Below are positions 18,379 through 27,609 of a stretch of DNA of 32,211 bases, piece by piece. Under the pieces are notes generated by a model. The model was given only the letters and a program-made list of their open reading frames with translations, ran no database searches and was not told where the DNA came from. Both the position numbers and the translations under genes were made by a program. The DNA is from Candidatus Methylomirabilota bacterium. GTDB taxonomy: Bacteria > Methylomirabilota > Methylomirabilia > Methylomirabilales > Methylomirabilaceae. Within the stretch, counting starts at the first letter, position 1, and each line of letters starts with the position of its first letter. The stretch is from NCBI GenBank assembly GCA_023249055.1, contig JAHFDH010000006.1, positions 1-32,211 of the forward strand. The letters run 5' to 3'.

Positions 18379-19614
18379 TTACAGGAAATCGCTAAACCAC
18401 TGCCGCATCCGATTGATAATCTTATCTACCAGGCTTCGCTCCGATGCTCTAGTGAATCGATGCTGGTCCAGATGCGCCGCGCCGTACAGCACCAGACCTA
18501 CGCCGGTTGCGTGCATCGGCGAGCTGACCACCTCCTTCAGGCCGCCAACGCCGGATGGGATCCCAAGCCGTACCGGCAGATCGAAGAGCTGCTCAGCCAG
18601 CTCCGGCACACCCGCCATCGCCGAGGATCCGCCGGTTACCACAATCCCTGCGGCCACCTGCTGCATCAATCCGGCCCTCCGCACCTCCAGTCCCGCATGC
18701 GTGAAGATCTCCTCCATCCTTGGCTGAACGATCTCGCACAACATCTGCCGCGACAGCAGGCGAGGCTTGCGGCCACCGACGCTCGGGACCTCCACCACCT
18801 CCTCGCTCCCCGCGAGGGAAGCCAGCGCGCAACCATACCGGCGCTTGATCTCTTCGGCGCTCTGCGGCGGCGTTCTGAGTCCGATAGCGATGTCATGGGT
18901 CAGATAGTCACCACCCAGCGGCAGCACCGCCGTGTGGCGGATGCTCCCATCAATAAAGACGGCGATGTCCGAGGTGCCTCCGCCGATATCGATCAGGATG
19001 ACCCCAAGATCCTTCTCGTCGGCGGTCAGCGTCGCTTCACTGGAGGCCAATGGCTGCAGCACGATATCCCGCACCTCCAACCCTGCCCCATTCGCGCACT
19101 TGACGATGTTTTCTGCCGAGGCAACGGCGCCGGTCACGATATGGACCTCGGCCTCAAGCCGACACCCGCTCATGCCGACCGGTTCTTTCACCCCCCCCTG
19201 GTCGTCGATGATGAACTCCTGGGGAATCGTGTGAATCACTCGACGATCCGCGGGCAGCGTAATGGCCTTGGCGGCTTCCATGACGCGATCGACATCGCTC
19301 TGGGTAACTTCCTGGTTTTTACCGGAGATGGCGATCACCCCCCTGCTGTTGATCCCCTTAATATGACTTCCGGCAATCCCCACAAATGCGGAGTCCAGGG
19401 TCACGCCTGCCATCGCCTCTGCCGCCTCGATCGCTTGTTTGATCGACTCAATGGTCACATCGATGTTGACGACGATACCCTTCTTCAGACCATGCGATGG
19501 GCTGATTCCACATCCGACGATTTCAACCTCATTCCCCGTCACCTCAGCAACAATGACGCAGATCTTGGTCGTCCCGATGTCGAGCCCCGTCACGATCTCG
19601 CCCTTCCGGCTCAT
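18379..19614 (-). CDS. ftsA: Cell division protein FtsA
   Basis: GEIVTGLDIGTTKICVIVAEV, KKGIVVNIDVTIESIKQAI, GVILIDIGGGTSDIAVF, GIVVTGGSSAMAGV. Confidence 0.98.
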   Translation of the reverse strand: MSRKGEIVTGLDIGTTKICVIVAEVTGNEVEIVGCGISPSHGLKKGIVVNIDVTIESIKQAIEAAEAMAGVTLDSAFVGIAGSHIKGINSRGVIAISGKNQEVTQSDVDRVMEAAKAITLPADRRVIHTIPQEFIIDDQGGVKEPVGMSGCRLEAEVHIVTGAVASAENIVKCANGAGLEVRDIVLQPLASSEATLTADEKDLGVILIDIGGGTSDIAVFIDGSIRHTAVLPLGGDYLTHDIAIGLRTPPQSAEEIKRRYGCALASLAGSEEVVEVPSVGGRKPRLLSRQMLCEIVQPRMEEIFTHAGLEVRRAGLMQQVAAGIVVTGGSSAMAGVPELAEQLFDLPVRLGIPSGVGGLKEVVSSPMHATGVGLVLYGAAHLDQHRFTRASERSLVDKIINRMRQWFSDFL

Positions 19615-20513
19615 GCGCCACCCTTCGCACGCGGCTTGACGATCACCTTATCGGCAAACCGGAAATCGGCATATTCCAACTCGCGCAGGGCAGTCCCGCG
19701 TATCTCAAGTACCCGCGTCAATCGATCCAACTGCCGCTGCACGTCTTCTTCCCCTCCAAAATGCAGGGAGGGCAACCCCTGATCCAGTAGCACCGTGTAG
19801 CTTCCGTCGCCTTTCAGTTGGATCTCCCTCGCCTGTACATCCGGTCCCAAGGCGCCCTGATGAAACCGCTGCCATAGATGCGTCCCCTGTTCAACGCGGG
19901 CGGAATCGATCCGCGCACCCGTCTCAAGGGGGCGCTCGGCGTGGAATCTGAGGAGCGGAAGATCGGACATCTCTGCCGATGACGCTTCCTGCAGGATCAA
20001 CCCATCCTCGCTGACAAGGTAGGCGCGGTCGGCTACCACTACGGCGCGCGGCGCGCGCTCCGTCACGTGAATCTGCAAGGTTGCCGGAAGGCGCCTGCTC
20101 ACCCGAACTGTGTTGATCCAGGGGTTACGCGCAACGATCGCCGCACATGCCCCCAGATCGACATCCAGAATGCTCGCATCGGGCGCCAGATCCAAGCTCC
20201 CGATAATCGCCGCAGCAGGCACGCGGTGGTTGCCTTCAACGAGAAGGTTGCTGATCTGGAAATAGCGCATAAGCCCGGCGCGTGGAATCTGCTGCCAGAC
20301 CAGCCATCCCAGACCGACCAGCAACACAGGAAGAATGGCCGCCCGCACGCCGCGTCTCAGACGCGAACTCACCCGCGAGCCCCTGCGAGTCACGCTCTGC
20401 CGCTGCCACCCTGATCCCCCCGATATCAACCTCAGGAAGCGGCGATTCGGGCGAAACCCGGCGTTATCCTCAACCCGCGCTGGGCGATCCGACGATCTGA
20501 ATCTCCAGTTCAA
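19611..20513 (-). CDS. ftsQ: Cell division protein FtsQ (POTRA)
   Basis: N-terminal TM, YFQISNLLVEGNHRVPAAAIIGSL, NPWINTVRVSRRLPATLQIHVTERAPRAVV; between murB and ftsA; exact start uncertain (44-bp overlap with murB). Confidence 0.9.
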   Translation of the reverse strand: MNWRFRSSDRPARVEDNAGFRPNRRFLRLISGGSGWQRQSVTRRGSRVSSRLRRGVRAAILPVLLVGLGWLVWQQIPRAGLMRYFQISNLLVEGNHRVPAAAIIGSLDLAPDASILDVDLGACAAIVARNPWINTVRVSRRLPATLQIHVTERAPRAVVVADRAYLVSEDGLILQEASSAEMSDLPLLRFHAERPLETGARIDSARVEQGTHLWQRFHQGALGPDVQAREIQLKGDGSYTVLLDQGLPSLHFGGEEDVQRQLDRLTRVLEIRGTALRELEYADFRFADKVIVKPRAKGGA

Positions 20514-21390
20514 GCGCGACTCCTGTCTTCGCCATCACCTCGGCTCTGGCTCGCTCGATCAGCCAGAAGACCTCTGCGGCCGTGGCCCCGCCGAGGTTCA
20601 CGATGAAGTTACCATGTTTCTCAGAGATCTGCGCCCCACCTCGCCGCAAACCCTTCAGTCCCGCATGTTCCACCAGACGTCCCGCGAAATCACCGGGAGG
20701 GTTCTTGAAGATGCACCCTGCTGATCTGACCTCCACAGGCTGCGTCAGATTGCGACGCACCAGCAACGTCGAGATCGTCTCCCTGATCTCTGCCGCCTCT
20801 GCGCGCCGGAGGGTGAAGCAGGCTTCGACGATCACTGAGCCCATCGGAAGCCTGCAGGTTCTGTAACCCGCGCTGAGTTCCTTCCGCGCGAGGCACCGCT
20901 CCTCGCCCAGTCGATCCACAAGGCGAACCCAGTCAAGATGATCAATGATAGCGCCCAGAGACGTCCCGGCATTTCCCTTGATCGCCCCTCCAATGGTTCC
21001 CGGCACGCCCGTCAGCCCCTCGAGACCCGTCAGACTTCTCATCGCGGAAAGGGCCAGCAAACGGCTTGTCCGTACTCCCGCCCCGCACCTGATCTGTTCG
21101 CCGGAGACCTCAAGCCCCAGGAAGGTTTCCGAGAGGTTCATGACCAGACCCCTGACGCCGCCGTCCAACACCAGCATGTTGCTGCCGCTGCCGAGGATCA
21201 GGACGGGGATCGCCTCATCCTGTGCGACCTTCAGCGCGGCCTTTACATCTTCAAGATCGGCTGGATAGACCATCACCTCGGCCGGGCCGCCGATCCGGAA
21301 ATAGGTGTGCGACGCAAGCGACTCCTCAGTGAGGACCCGCCCCTTCAGAAGTCCGTGGAGTCTTTCCTGCAGACTGAGCGTTTCTATCAT
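20470..21390 (-). CDS. murB: UDP-N-acetylenolpyruvoylglucosamine reductase
   Basis: SLASHTYFRIGGPAEVMVYP, ILGSGSNMLVLDGGVRGLVM, GVPGTIGGAIKGNAG, AGCIFKNPPGDFAGRLVEHAGLKGLRRGGAQISEKHGNFIVN. Confidence 0.98.
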   Translation of the reverse strand: MIETLSLQERLHGLLKGRVLTEESLASHTYFRIGGPAEVMVYPADLEDVKAALKVAQDEAIPVLILGSGSNMLVLDGGVRGLVMNLSETFLGLEVSGEQIRCGAGVRTSRLLALSAMRSLTGLEGLTGVPGTIGGAIKGNAGTSLGAIIDHLDWVRLVDRLGEERCLARKELSAGYRTCRLPMGSVIVEACFTLRRAEAAEIRETISTLLVRRNLTQPVEVRSAGCIFKNPPGDFAGRLVEHAGLKGLRRGGAQISEKHGNFIVNLGGATAAEVFWLIERARAEVMAKTGVALELEIQIVGSPSAG

Positions 21391-22823
21391 TGGCTTTCAG
21401 GCGTGAAAGCGATCGGCTTTTCGCTGATGCCTGGCGGCTGTTTGCCGGCTGCCGGCCCTTGCAGCCGGCTGATAATCTGCTCGCCAGCCTTCCAGATGTC
21501 GCCCGCACCCATGGTAATGACCAGGTCCCCGGGACGGGCCAGATCGACGACTCGATCCGGGATCTCTTCCTTACGTTCCACGTACACAACCTGTGGTCTG
21601 TTCCGGCCGATCACGCCGTCCGCCATCTGCCGACCGGAGACACCGGCAATCGGCGCCTCGCCTGCCGGATAGATCTCGGTGATGATCACCTGATCGGCGA
21701 GGTCAAAGGCCGAGGTGAACTCGTGGAGGAGTCGCTGTGTCCTGCTGTACCGATGCGGCTGAAACACAACGATCAGTCGGCGCCCGAATCCATCCTTGGC
21801 CGCTTTAAGCGTCGCCTGGATCTCCGCGGGGTGATGGGCGTAGTCGTCCACCACCATGATATCCTGAGGACTCCCCTTCACCTGGAAACGTCGAGCGACG
21901 CCGGAGAACTCCTCGAGCGCCGTCCGGATCGCAGCAAATTCGATCTCCAGTTCGAGGCCTACGGCTATGGCCGCCAATGCATTGGATACATTATGCAGTC
22001 CGGGAACCCTCAGTTGGATCTCCCCAAGCGGCTTCCCCATGAACCTCGCCTTGAAGGTGGAACAAAGCCCTGTCAGCGAGACCCCCTCAGCCGTCAAATC
22101 GGCCGGCGTGTGACAGCCATACGAGACAATGCGTTTCTGTACCCGGGGCAACAGGTCCCGGATCTGTTCTTGATCGAGGCACAGAATCGCAGAGCCGTAG
22201 AAGGGGACTTTATTGATAAACTCCAGAAACGTCTCCTTGATCTGCTGCAGATCGCGGTAGTAATCCAGGTGCTCGGCATCGATGGTCGTGACGACGGCAA
22301 TGGTGGGCGCCAGTTTCAGGAACGAACCGTCGCTCTCGTCGGCCTCCGCAACCATAAACTCGCCGCGCCCCAGCTTCGCATTGCTGCCAAGCGCATCCAA
22401 CCTGCCCCCGATGACGACCGTAGGGTCCAGGCCCGCCCCGGCCAGCACCGTCGCCACCATGGAGGTAGTGGTGGTCTTCCCGTGCGTGCCGGCAACGGCC
22501 ACGCCATACTTCATCCGCATCAGCTCGGCCAGCATCTCCGCTCGCTGAATGACCGGAATGGCATGCGCCTTCGCTGCAACAATCTCAGGATTCTCCGGAG
22601 AGACCGCCGAGGACCGGACCACGACATCGGCATCCTGTACGTGAGCGGGATCGTGGCCGATCTGTACGGTAATCCCGAGCGACTGGAGACGGAGGGCAAG
22701 CTCCGACACCTTCAGATCGGAGCCGCTGACGTGATAGCCAAGATTATGGAGGACCTCGGCAATCCCGCTCATCCCGACCCCACCGATCCCAACGAAGTGG
22801 ATGTGCCGGATCTTCTTAAACAT
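21387..22823 (-). CDS. murC: UDP-N-acetylmuramate--L-alanine ligase
   Basis: IRHIHFVGIGGVGMSGIAEVLHNLGYHVSGSDL, GVAVAGTHGKTTTTSMVATVL, VVDDYAHHPAEIQATL; start at MFKKI. Confidence 0.98.
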   Translation of the reverse strand: MFKKIRHIHFVGIGGVGMSGIAEVLHNLGYHVSGSDLKVSELALRLQSLGITVQIGHDPAHVQDADVVVRSSAVSPENPEIVAAKAHAIPVIQRAEMLAELMRMKYGVAVAGTHGKTTTTSMVATVLAGAGLDPTVVIGGRLDALGSNAKLGRGEFMVAEADESDGSFLKLAPTIAVVTTIDAEHLDYYRDLQQIKETFLEFINKVPFYGSAILCLDQEQIRDLLPRVQKRIVSYGCHTPADLTAEGVSLTGLCSTFKARFMGKPLGEIQLRVPGLHNVSNALAAIAVGLELEIEFAAIRTALEEFSGVARRFQVKGSPQDIMVVDDYAHHPAEIQATLKAAKDGFGRRLIVVFQPHRYSRTQRLLHEFTSAFDLADQVIITEIYPAGEAPIAGVSGRQMADGVIGRNRPQVVYVERKEEIPDRVVDLARPGDLVITMGAGDIWKAGEQIISRLQGPAAGKQPPGISEKPIAFTPESQ

Positions 22824-23979
22824 GGCGACAGCCCCCCGCCTCGCGTCGCAGGTCCCGATTGAACAGGGAGAACCTGACGCCTGGAGCCCGGCGCGCAGTC
22901 TGTATGACGAGATCGGCCAAACGAATCGCCGCATCCGGTTTCGCCAAGGCCTTCGCCCTGCGCGCCATGGCTTCAAGTCCCTCTCGGTCGCGGAGAAACG
23001 TTCGTATGATCTCGGCCATCGCGGCGCCGCTCAGCTCGCGGTCCGGCACCATTCGGGCGCCGCCTGAGGCGACCACCGCTTCCGCGTTGTAGCGCTGGTG
23101 ATCGTTGGCGGCAAATGGGAACGGCACGAGTACGGACGGTTTGCCCAGCGCGCAGAGTTCGACCACGGTGCCGGCTCCCGCCCGACAGACACAGAAATCG
23201 GCGGCGGCATACACGGCAGCCATCGCCTGGAAGAACGGCTCCACCACTGCCCGATACCCCCCTGTATCATATCCTTGTCGGACGGCAGCACAGTCGCGCG
23301 GACCGGTGGCATGGATGAACTGGATCTGCTCCCGCTCGTCCGCAAGCATCGGAAGCGCCTCCATGACCGCCTCGTTCAGCCGGTGAGCCCCCTGGCTGCC
23401 GCCGAAGATCAGAATCGTCAGTCGATCCGGATCGAGATCCAGGCGGGTCACTGCCTCCGCCCGGCTTACGCCGAACAGCTCCGTTCGCACCGGATTGCCG
23501 GTCACCCGCACCTTACTTTCCGGGAAAAAATCGGATGCCCCTTCGAAGGCAACCGCAACACGATCGACAATCTTCCCCAGCCATCGGTTGGCAAGCCCAG
23601 GCACGGCGTTCTGCTCGTGGATCACGGTCGGAACCCTCGCAAGCACCGCCGACAGCACGACGGCGGCCGAGGCGTAGCCGCCAAACCCGACCACGACATC
23701 GGGGCGGAACCCGCGAAGGATTGACAGCGACCGGATGAGACCCGAGGGGATCAGCATCAGGCTCCGAAGCCGCGACAGCAACCGCTTGCCCTGCAAACCG
23801 GAGGCCCTGATCCCTTCGAATTCAAACCCTCTCGCCGCCAGCAACGATGCCTCAACCCCGCCCTCAACGCCAACAAACAGCAGCGGCAGATCGGTCGTTC
23901 GCGACCTGAGTTCCTCGGCTAAGGCAACGGCAGGAAAGAGGTGGCCGCCTGTCCCGCCCCCTGCAATAATGGCCTTCAT
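22816..23979 (-). CDS. murG: UDP-GlcNAc:lipid I N-acetylglucosaminyltransferase
   Basis: MKAIIAGGGTGGHLFPAVALAEEL, VIHEQNAVPGLANRWL, FGGSQGAHRLNEAV, CRAGAGTVVELCALGKPSVLVPFPFAANDHQRYNA; ATGA overlap with ftsW. Confidence 0.97.
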   Translation of the reverse strand: MKAIIAGGGTGGHLFPAVALAEELRSRTTDLPLLFVGVEGGVEASLLAARGFEFEGIRASGLQGKRLLSRLRSLMLIPSGLIRSLSILRGFRPDVVVGFGGYASAAVVLSAVLARVPTVIHEQNAVPGLANRWLGKIVDRVAVAFEGASDFFPESKVRVTGNPVRTELFGVSRAEAVTRLDLDPDRLTILIFGGSQGAHRLNEAVMEALPMLADEREQIQFIHATGPRDCAAVRQGYDTGGYRAVVEPFFQAMAAVYAAADFCVCRAGAGTVVELCALGKPSVLVPFPFAANDHQRYNAEAVVASGGARMVPDRELSGAAMAEIIRTFLRDREGLEAMARRAKALAKPDAAIRLADLVIQTARRAPGVRFSLFNRDLRREAGGCRHV

Positions 23980-25094
23980 GCGATCCGCCCTCTCGCCGTC
24001 TGGTAACGCGAGATGCTGAGCAGGATGCCGATACAGAACAAGGTAATGACCAGCGATGTGCCGCCAAAGCTGACCAACGGCAACGGCAAGCCCGTAATAG
24101 GCAGCAGTCCGACAACCACTCCAAAATTGATCACGGCTTGAACGACAATGATAAAGGTGATGCCTATCGCCGTATAGGTACCGAACAGATCGGGCGCCCG
24201 GAGTGCAATCCGGGTCCCCCGCCACAAGAACATACCGAAAAGAGAGACGATCAGCAGCGACCCCACAAGTCCCGTCTCCTCCCCGACGACGGCAAAGATG
24301 AACTCGGTATGGGATTCGGGCAGATAACCCAGTTTCCCGTAGCTGTCGCCGAGCCCTCGGCCAAGCAACCCCCCCGGCCCTAATGCGTAGATCGACTGAT
24401 TGGTCTGGTGTACGGCCTTGGAGGAGGCGTGAGTACGATCCAGCACCGTCGTCACCCGCTCGAGCGCATACGGATGGGTGAGGACAAATACGACGGCAAC
24501 CGCCGCGACCACGAGACCGATGATGCCCAGGTGGCTGAGACGGACACCGGCCACGAAACAGAGCGCCAGGACAGCACACAGCAGGATCCCCACCATCCCG
24601 AAATGGGGCTGCAAGACAATCAGGCCGCACGCGAGTCCGGAGAGGACGAGCGGCAAGAAAAAGCGTTTGACAAACTGTTCCTCCTGATCGGCTCTTTTGG
24701 CGAGAACCCTGGCCATGAGGAGGACAACAGAGAGTTTGGCCAGTTCGGACGGTTGAAACGAGATCCCAAACAGCCGAATCCACCGCCTGGCATTGTTGAC
24801 CTTGACCCCGATGGACGGGACCAGCACCAGAATAAGGAGCAACAGCGAGAGTAGAAATAGTGGGAGCGCATAGCTCTGGAATGTGCGGTAGTCGCGGTTC
24901 ATCGCCCAGATCATCACCGCCACTCCGATCAAGGCCCAGAGGAGTTGCTTCTTCAGGAAAAAGAACGGGTCGTCGTATTTCTCCCCGGCCTTGATCGCGC
25001 CCGCGCTATAGACCATGATGATACCAAGCCCGACCAGCACCAACGAGATGCCGCACAGCAGCTTGTCATAGGGGAGGCGCTTAGCAGCGATCAT
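23976..25094 (-). CDS. ftsW: Lipid II flippase/SEDS protein FtsW
   Basis: GIIMVYSAG, RRWIRLFGISFQPSELAKL, GRGLGDSYGKLGYLPESHTEFIFAVVGEE, GLLPITGLPLPLVSFGGTSL. Confidence 0.97.
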   Translation of the reverse strand: MIAAKRLPYDKLLCGISLVLVGLGIIMVYSAGAIKAGEKYDDPFFFLKKQLLWALIGVAVMIWAMNRDYRTFQSYALPLFLLSLLLLILVLVPSIGVKVNNARRWIRLFGISFQPSELAKLSVVLLMARVLAKRADQEEQFVKRFFLPLVLSGLACGLIVLQPHFGMVGILLCAVLALCFVAGVRLSHLGIIGLVVAAVAVVFVLTHPYALERVTTVLDRTHASSKAVHQTNQSIYALGPGGLLGRGLGDSYGKLGYLPESHTEFIFAVVGEETGLVGSLLIVSLFGMFLWRGTRIALRAPDLFGTYTAIGITFIIVVQAVINFGVVVGLLPITGLPLPLVSFGGTSLVITLFCIGILLSISRYQTARGRIA

Positions 25095-26485
25095 GCTTGC
25101 CCCCGTATGCTGGAAGCGGGAGGCAGAAGCCTCCGTACAGCCGCCTTGAAGACGCGCCCGCGCTCCTCGAAATCGGCAAACATATCGAAGCTGGCGCAGG
25201 CCGGCGACAGCAAGACGACCTCTCCCGGCGATGCGGCATCGGCAGCGCGCCGTACCGCCTCCTCAAGACTCGACGCCCCCTCTGTCGGACAGACAGAAGC
25301 GAGTACGCGCCGCAGTGTGTCAGCAGCCTCACCGATCAGGATCAGCCTCTTGACCCGCTCGCGGACCAGGGGGATGAGCGGCGCGAAATCGCCATGTTTG
25401 TCCCTGCCGCCGGCAATCAGCACAACGGGGTCCGCAAAGCTCTCCAGCGACCGGACGACCGCCCCAACATTGGTCCCCTTGGAGTCGTTGACATAGCGAA
25501 CGCCGTCGATCTCCGCGACAAACTCCAGGCGATGTTCAAGCCCCTCGAAACTGGTGACCGCCGTTCGGATCACTGTCGTGGGTGCGCCGGCTACCGCCGC
25601 CGCCAGGCTGGCGGCCAGCGCGTTCTCCAGATTATGCACCCCCTGGATCTTCAGTTCGGACACCCGGCATATGACCCCTCGCCTGCCATCAAGGGCCAGA
25701 ATAAGCTGATCGCCTTCGACGCACGCCCCAACGTCCAGCAGTCTGGTTCGGCTGAATGCGATCCTCCGCCCCTTGGCCTGTGCTGACGCCTGAAGTACCA
25801 GCGGATCGTCCGCATTGACAATGGCAAAGTCGGACGGTCGTTGGTTCTCAAAGATGCGAGCCTTGGCCCGGTAATAGTCCTCGACCTGATCGTAGCGATC
25901 GAGATGATCGGGCGCAAGATTCAAGAGCAACGCCACATGCGGCCTGAACTCCTCAATCGTTTCCAATTGAAAGCTCGACAACTCCGTGACCACGCACTCG
26001 CCAGCAGCAAGGGACGGCGCCACCCTGCAGAGGGGGGTACCGATGTTGCCGGCCACATGCGCAGGCAGACCGGCTTGCTGCAGCATTGCGCCGAGAAGGG
26101 TCGTCGTGGTGCTCTTGCCGTTGGTCCCGGTGATCCCGATAAACGTGGCGTCACTGTGCCGATAGGCCAGTTCGACCTCGCCGATAAGCGGGATGTCCGC
26201 CTCACGAACCCGTTGAAACAACGGTTCGCGCAGATCGATCCCGGGACTGACCACGATAAGATCGGCCGAGAGCAAAGAGCGAAGATAACGCTCGCCAAGC
26301 TCAAGTCTGACCCCGTCCTGTTCCAGACGACAGAGGTCGGCGCCGATCTCGCGCTCACCCCTTCGGTCGGTACCGACGACCGCGGCGCCCTGTTTGAGCA
26401 ACAGACGACAGGCCGCCTCCCCGGATCGCGCCAATCCGATGACCACCACATGCTTGCCGGCCAGATCGATCATCGCACGCTGCAT
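25091..26485 (-). CDS. murD: UDP-N-acetylmuramoylalanine--D-glutamate ligase
   Basis: KHVVVIGLARSGEAACRLLLKQGA, VSPGIDLREP, GITGTNGKSTTTTLLG, VNDSKGTNVGAVVRSLESF, LLSPACASFDMFADFEERGRVF. Confidence 0.98.
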   Translation of the reverse strand: MQRAMIDLAGKHVVVIGLARSGEAACRLLLKQGAAVVGTDRRGEREIGADLCRLEQDGVRLELGERYLRSLLSADLIVVSPGIDLREPLFQRVREADIPLIGEVELAYRHSDATFIGITGTNGKSTTTTLLGAMLQQAGLPAHVAGNIGTPLCRVAPSLAAGECVVTELSSFQLETIEEFRPHVALLLNLAPDHLDRYDQVEDYYRAKARIFENQRPSDFAIVNADDPLVLQASAQAKGRRIAFSRTRLLDVGACVEGDQLILALDGRRGVICRVSELKIQGVHNLENALAASLAAAVAGAPTTVIRTAVTSFEGLEHRLEFVAEIDGVRYVNDSKGTNVGAVVRSLESFADPVVLIAGGRDKHGDFAPLIPLVRERVKRLILIGEAADTLRRVLASVCPTEGASSLEEAVRRAADAASPGEVVLLSPACASFDMFADFEERGRVFKAAVRRLLPPASSIRGQA

Positions 26486-26486
26486 G

Positions 26487-27569
26487 TCATCTCAATTTCA
26501 ATGTCGTGAGCGAGAGCAGAGCCAGGATAAACGAGATGATCCAGAACCGGACAATGATCTTCGGCTCCGCCATCCCATTCAACTCGTAGTGGTGATGGAT
26601 CGGCGCCATCCGGAAGACCCGTCGGCCGGTCGTTCGGTAGGAGAAAACCTGCAGGATCACCGAGATCGCCTCCGCCACGAACACCCCTCCGACAATGAGT
26701 AAGAGCAGTTCGCTCTTGACCAGAACCGCAAGCGTCGCCACAGCGGCCCCAAGCGCCAACGAGCCGGTGTCGCCCATAAAGAGCTGCGCGGGGTAGGTGT
26801 TGTACCAGAGAAATCCCAGGCTCGCCCCGACGATGGCGCCGCCAAAGATCGTCAGCTCCGAACTCTCCCTTACAAAGACAACCTGCAGATAGTGAGCGAT
26901 GCTGGCGTGTCCCGCAATGTATGCCAGGACCGTGTACGCCGCAGCGGAGATCAGGACCGGGCCGATAGCCAATCCATCCAAGCCGTCGGTCAGGTTCACC
27001 GCGTTTGACGCGCCGACGATCACCAGCGCCACGAACAGGACATAGCCCCAGCCCAGATCGGGTATCCAGTGCTTGAAGAAAGGAATAGCCAGCTTCGTGG
27101 TGTACGCATCGATAGGGTTGATGTACAGGAAGAGCCCGATAAACACGCTGGGAATCACCTGCCACAACAGTTTGGTCCTGGCTGACAGCCCCTTGCTGTT
27201 CTTGGCCACGACCTTCCGGTAGTCGTCGACGAACCCCACTGCTCCCATCCAGACCGTGCTGAACAGCGCAAGCCAGACGAACCGGTTGGTCAGATTCGCC
27301 CAGAGCAACGTCCCGATGCACACAGAGGCCAGGATCAGGAGACCGCCCATCGTGGGCGTTCCGGCCTTCTGCAGATGACCCGCCGGCCCGTCGTCTCTGA
27401 TGCTCTGGCCGATCTGCAACGTCTGAAGTCGGCGGATCAATGCCGGCCCCATCAGCAGACTGATCAGCAGCGCGGTGAGGATGGCCCCGGCCGTGCGGAA
27501 GGTCACGTACCGGAAAACGTTCAAAATAGTGTAGCTCTCGTGCCATGGGAACAATAGATGATATAGCAT
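26487..27569 (-). CDS. mraY: Phospho-N-acetylmuramoyl-pentapeptide-transferase
   Basis: [70 protein letters not shown]. Confidence 0.98.
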   Translation of the reverse strand: MLYHLLFPWHESYTILNVFRYVTFRTAGAILTALLISLLMGPALIRRLQTLQIGQSIRDDGPAGHLQKAGTPTMGGLLILASVCIGTLLWANLTNRFVWLALFSTVWMGAVGFVDDYRKVVAKNSKGLSARTKLLWQVIPSVFIGLFLYINPIDAYTTKLAIPFFKHWIPDLGWGYVLFVALVIVGASNAVNLTDGLDGLAIGPVLISAAAYTVLAYIAGHASIAHYLQVVFVRESSELTIFGGAIVGASLGFLWYNTYPAQLFMGDTGSLALGAAVATLAVLVKSELLLLIVGGVFVAEAISVILQVFSYRTTGRRVFRMAPIHHHYELNGMAEPKIIVRFWIISFILALLSLTTLKLR

Positions 27570-27578
27570 TCAACTTCT

Positions 27579-27599
27579 ACCCAACACCCTCCACCCTAT
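27579..27599. repeat. Degenerate heptanucleotide repeat (ACCCAAC ACCCTCC ACCCTAT) in the ddl-mraY gap
   Basis: Three ACCC(T/A)NN units read directly. Confidence 0.75.
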
Positions 27600-27609
27600 A
27601 TCCGGCCTT

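Noticed and set aside
18307-19782. Long plus-strand ORF (491 aa) antisense to ftsA
   Set aside because: Shadow ORF in GC-rich DNA; the opposite strand encodes unmistakable FtsA and the plus-strand translation is low-complexity R/H/D/Q-rich with no family motifs.
21390-22862. Plus-strand ORF (490 aa) antisense to murC
   Set aside because: Mirror frame of murC; no recognisable domains.
23980-24783. N-terminal extension of MurG in the ORF track
   Set aside because: It overlaps ftsW out of frame; MKAIIAGGGTGGHLFP at 23979 with an ATGA overlap is the natural start.
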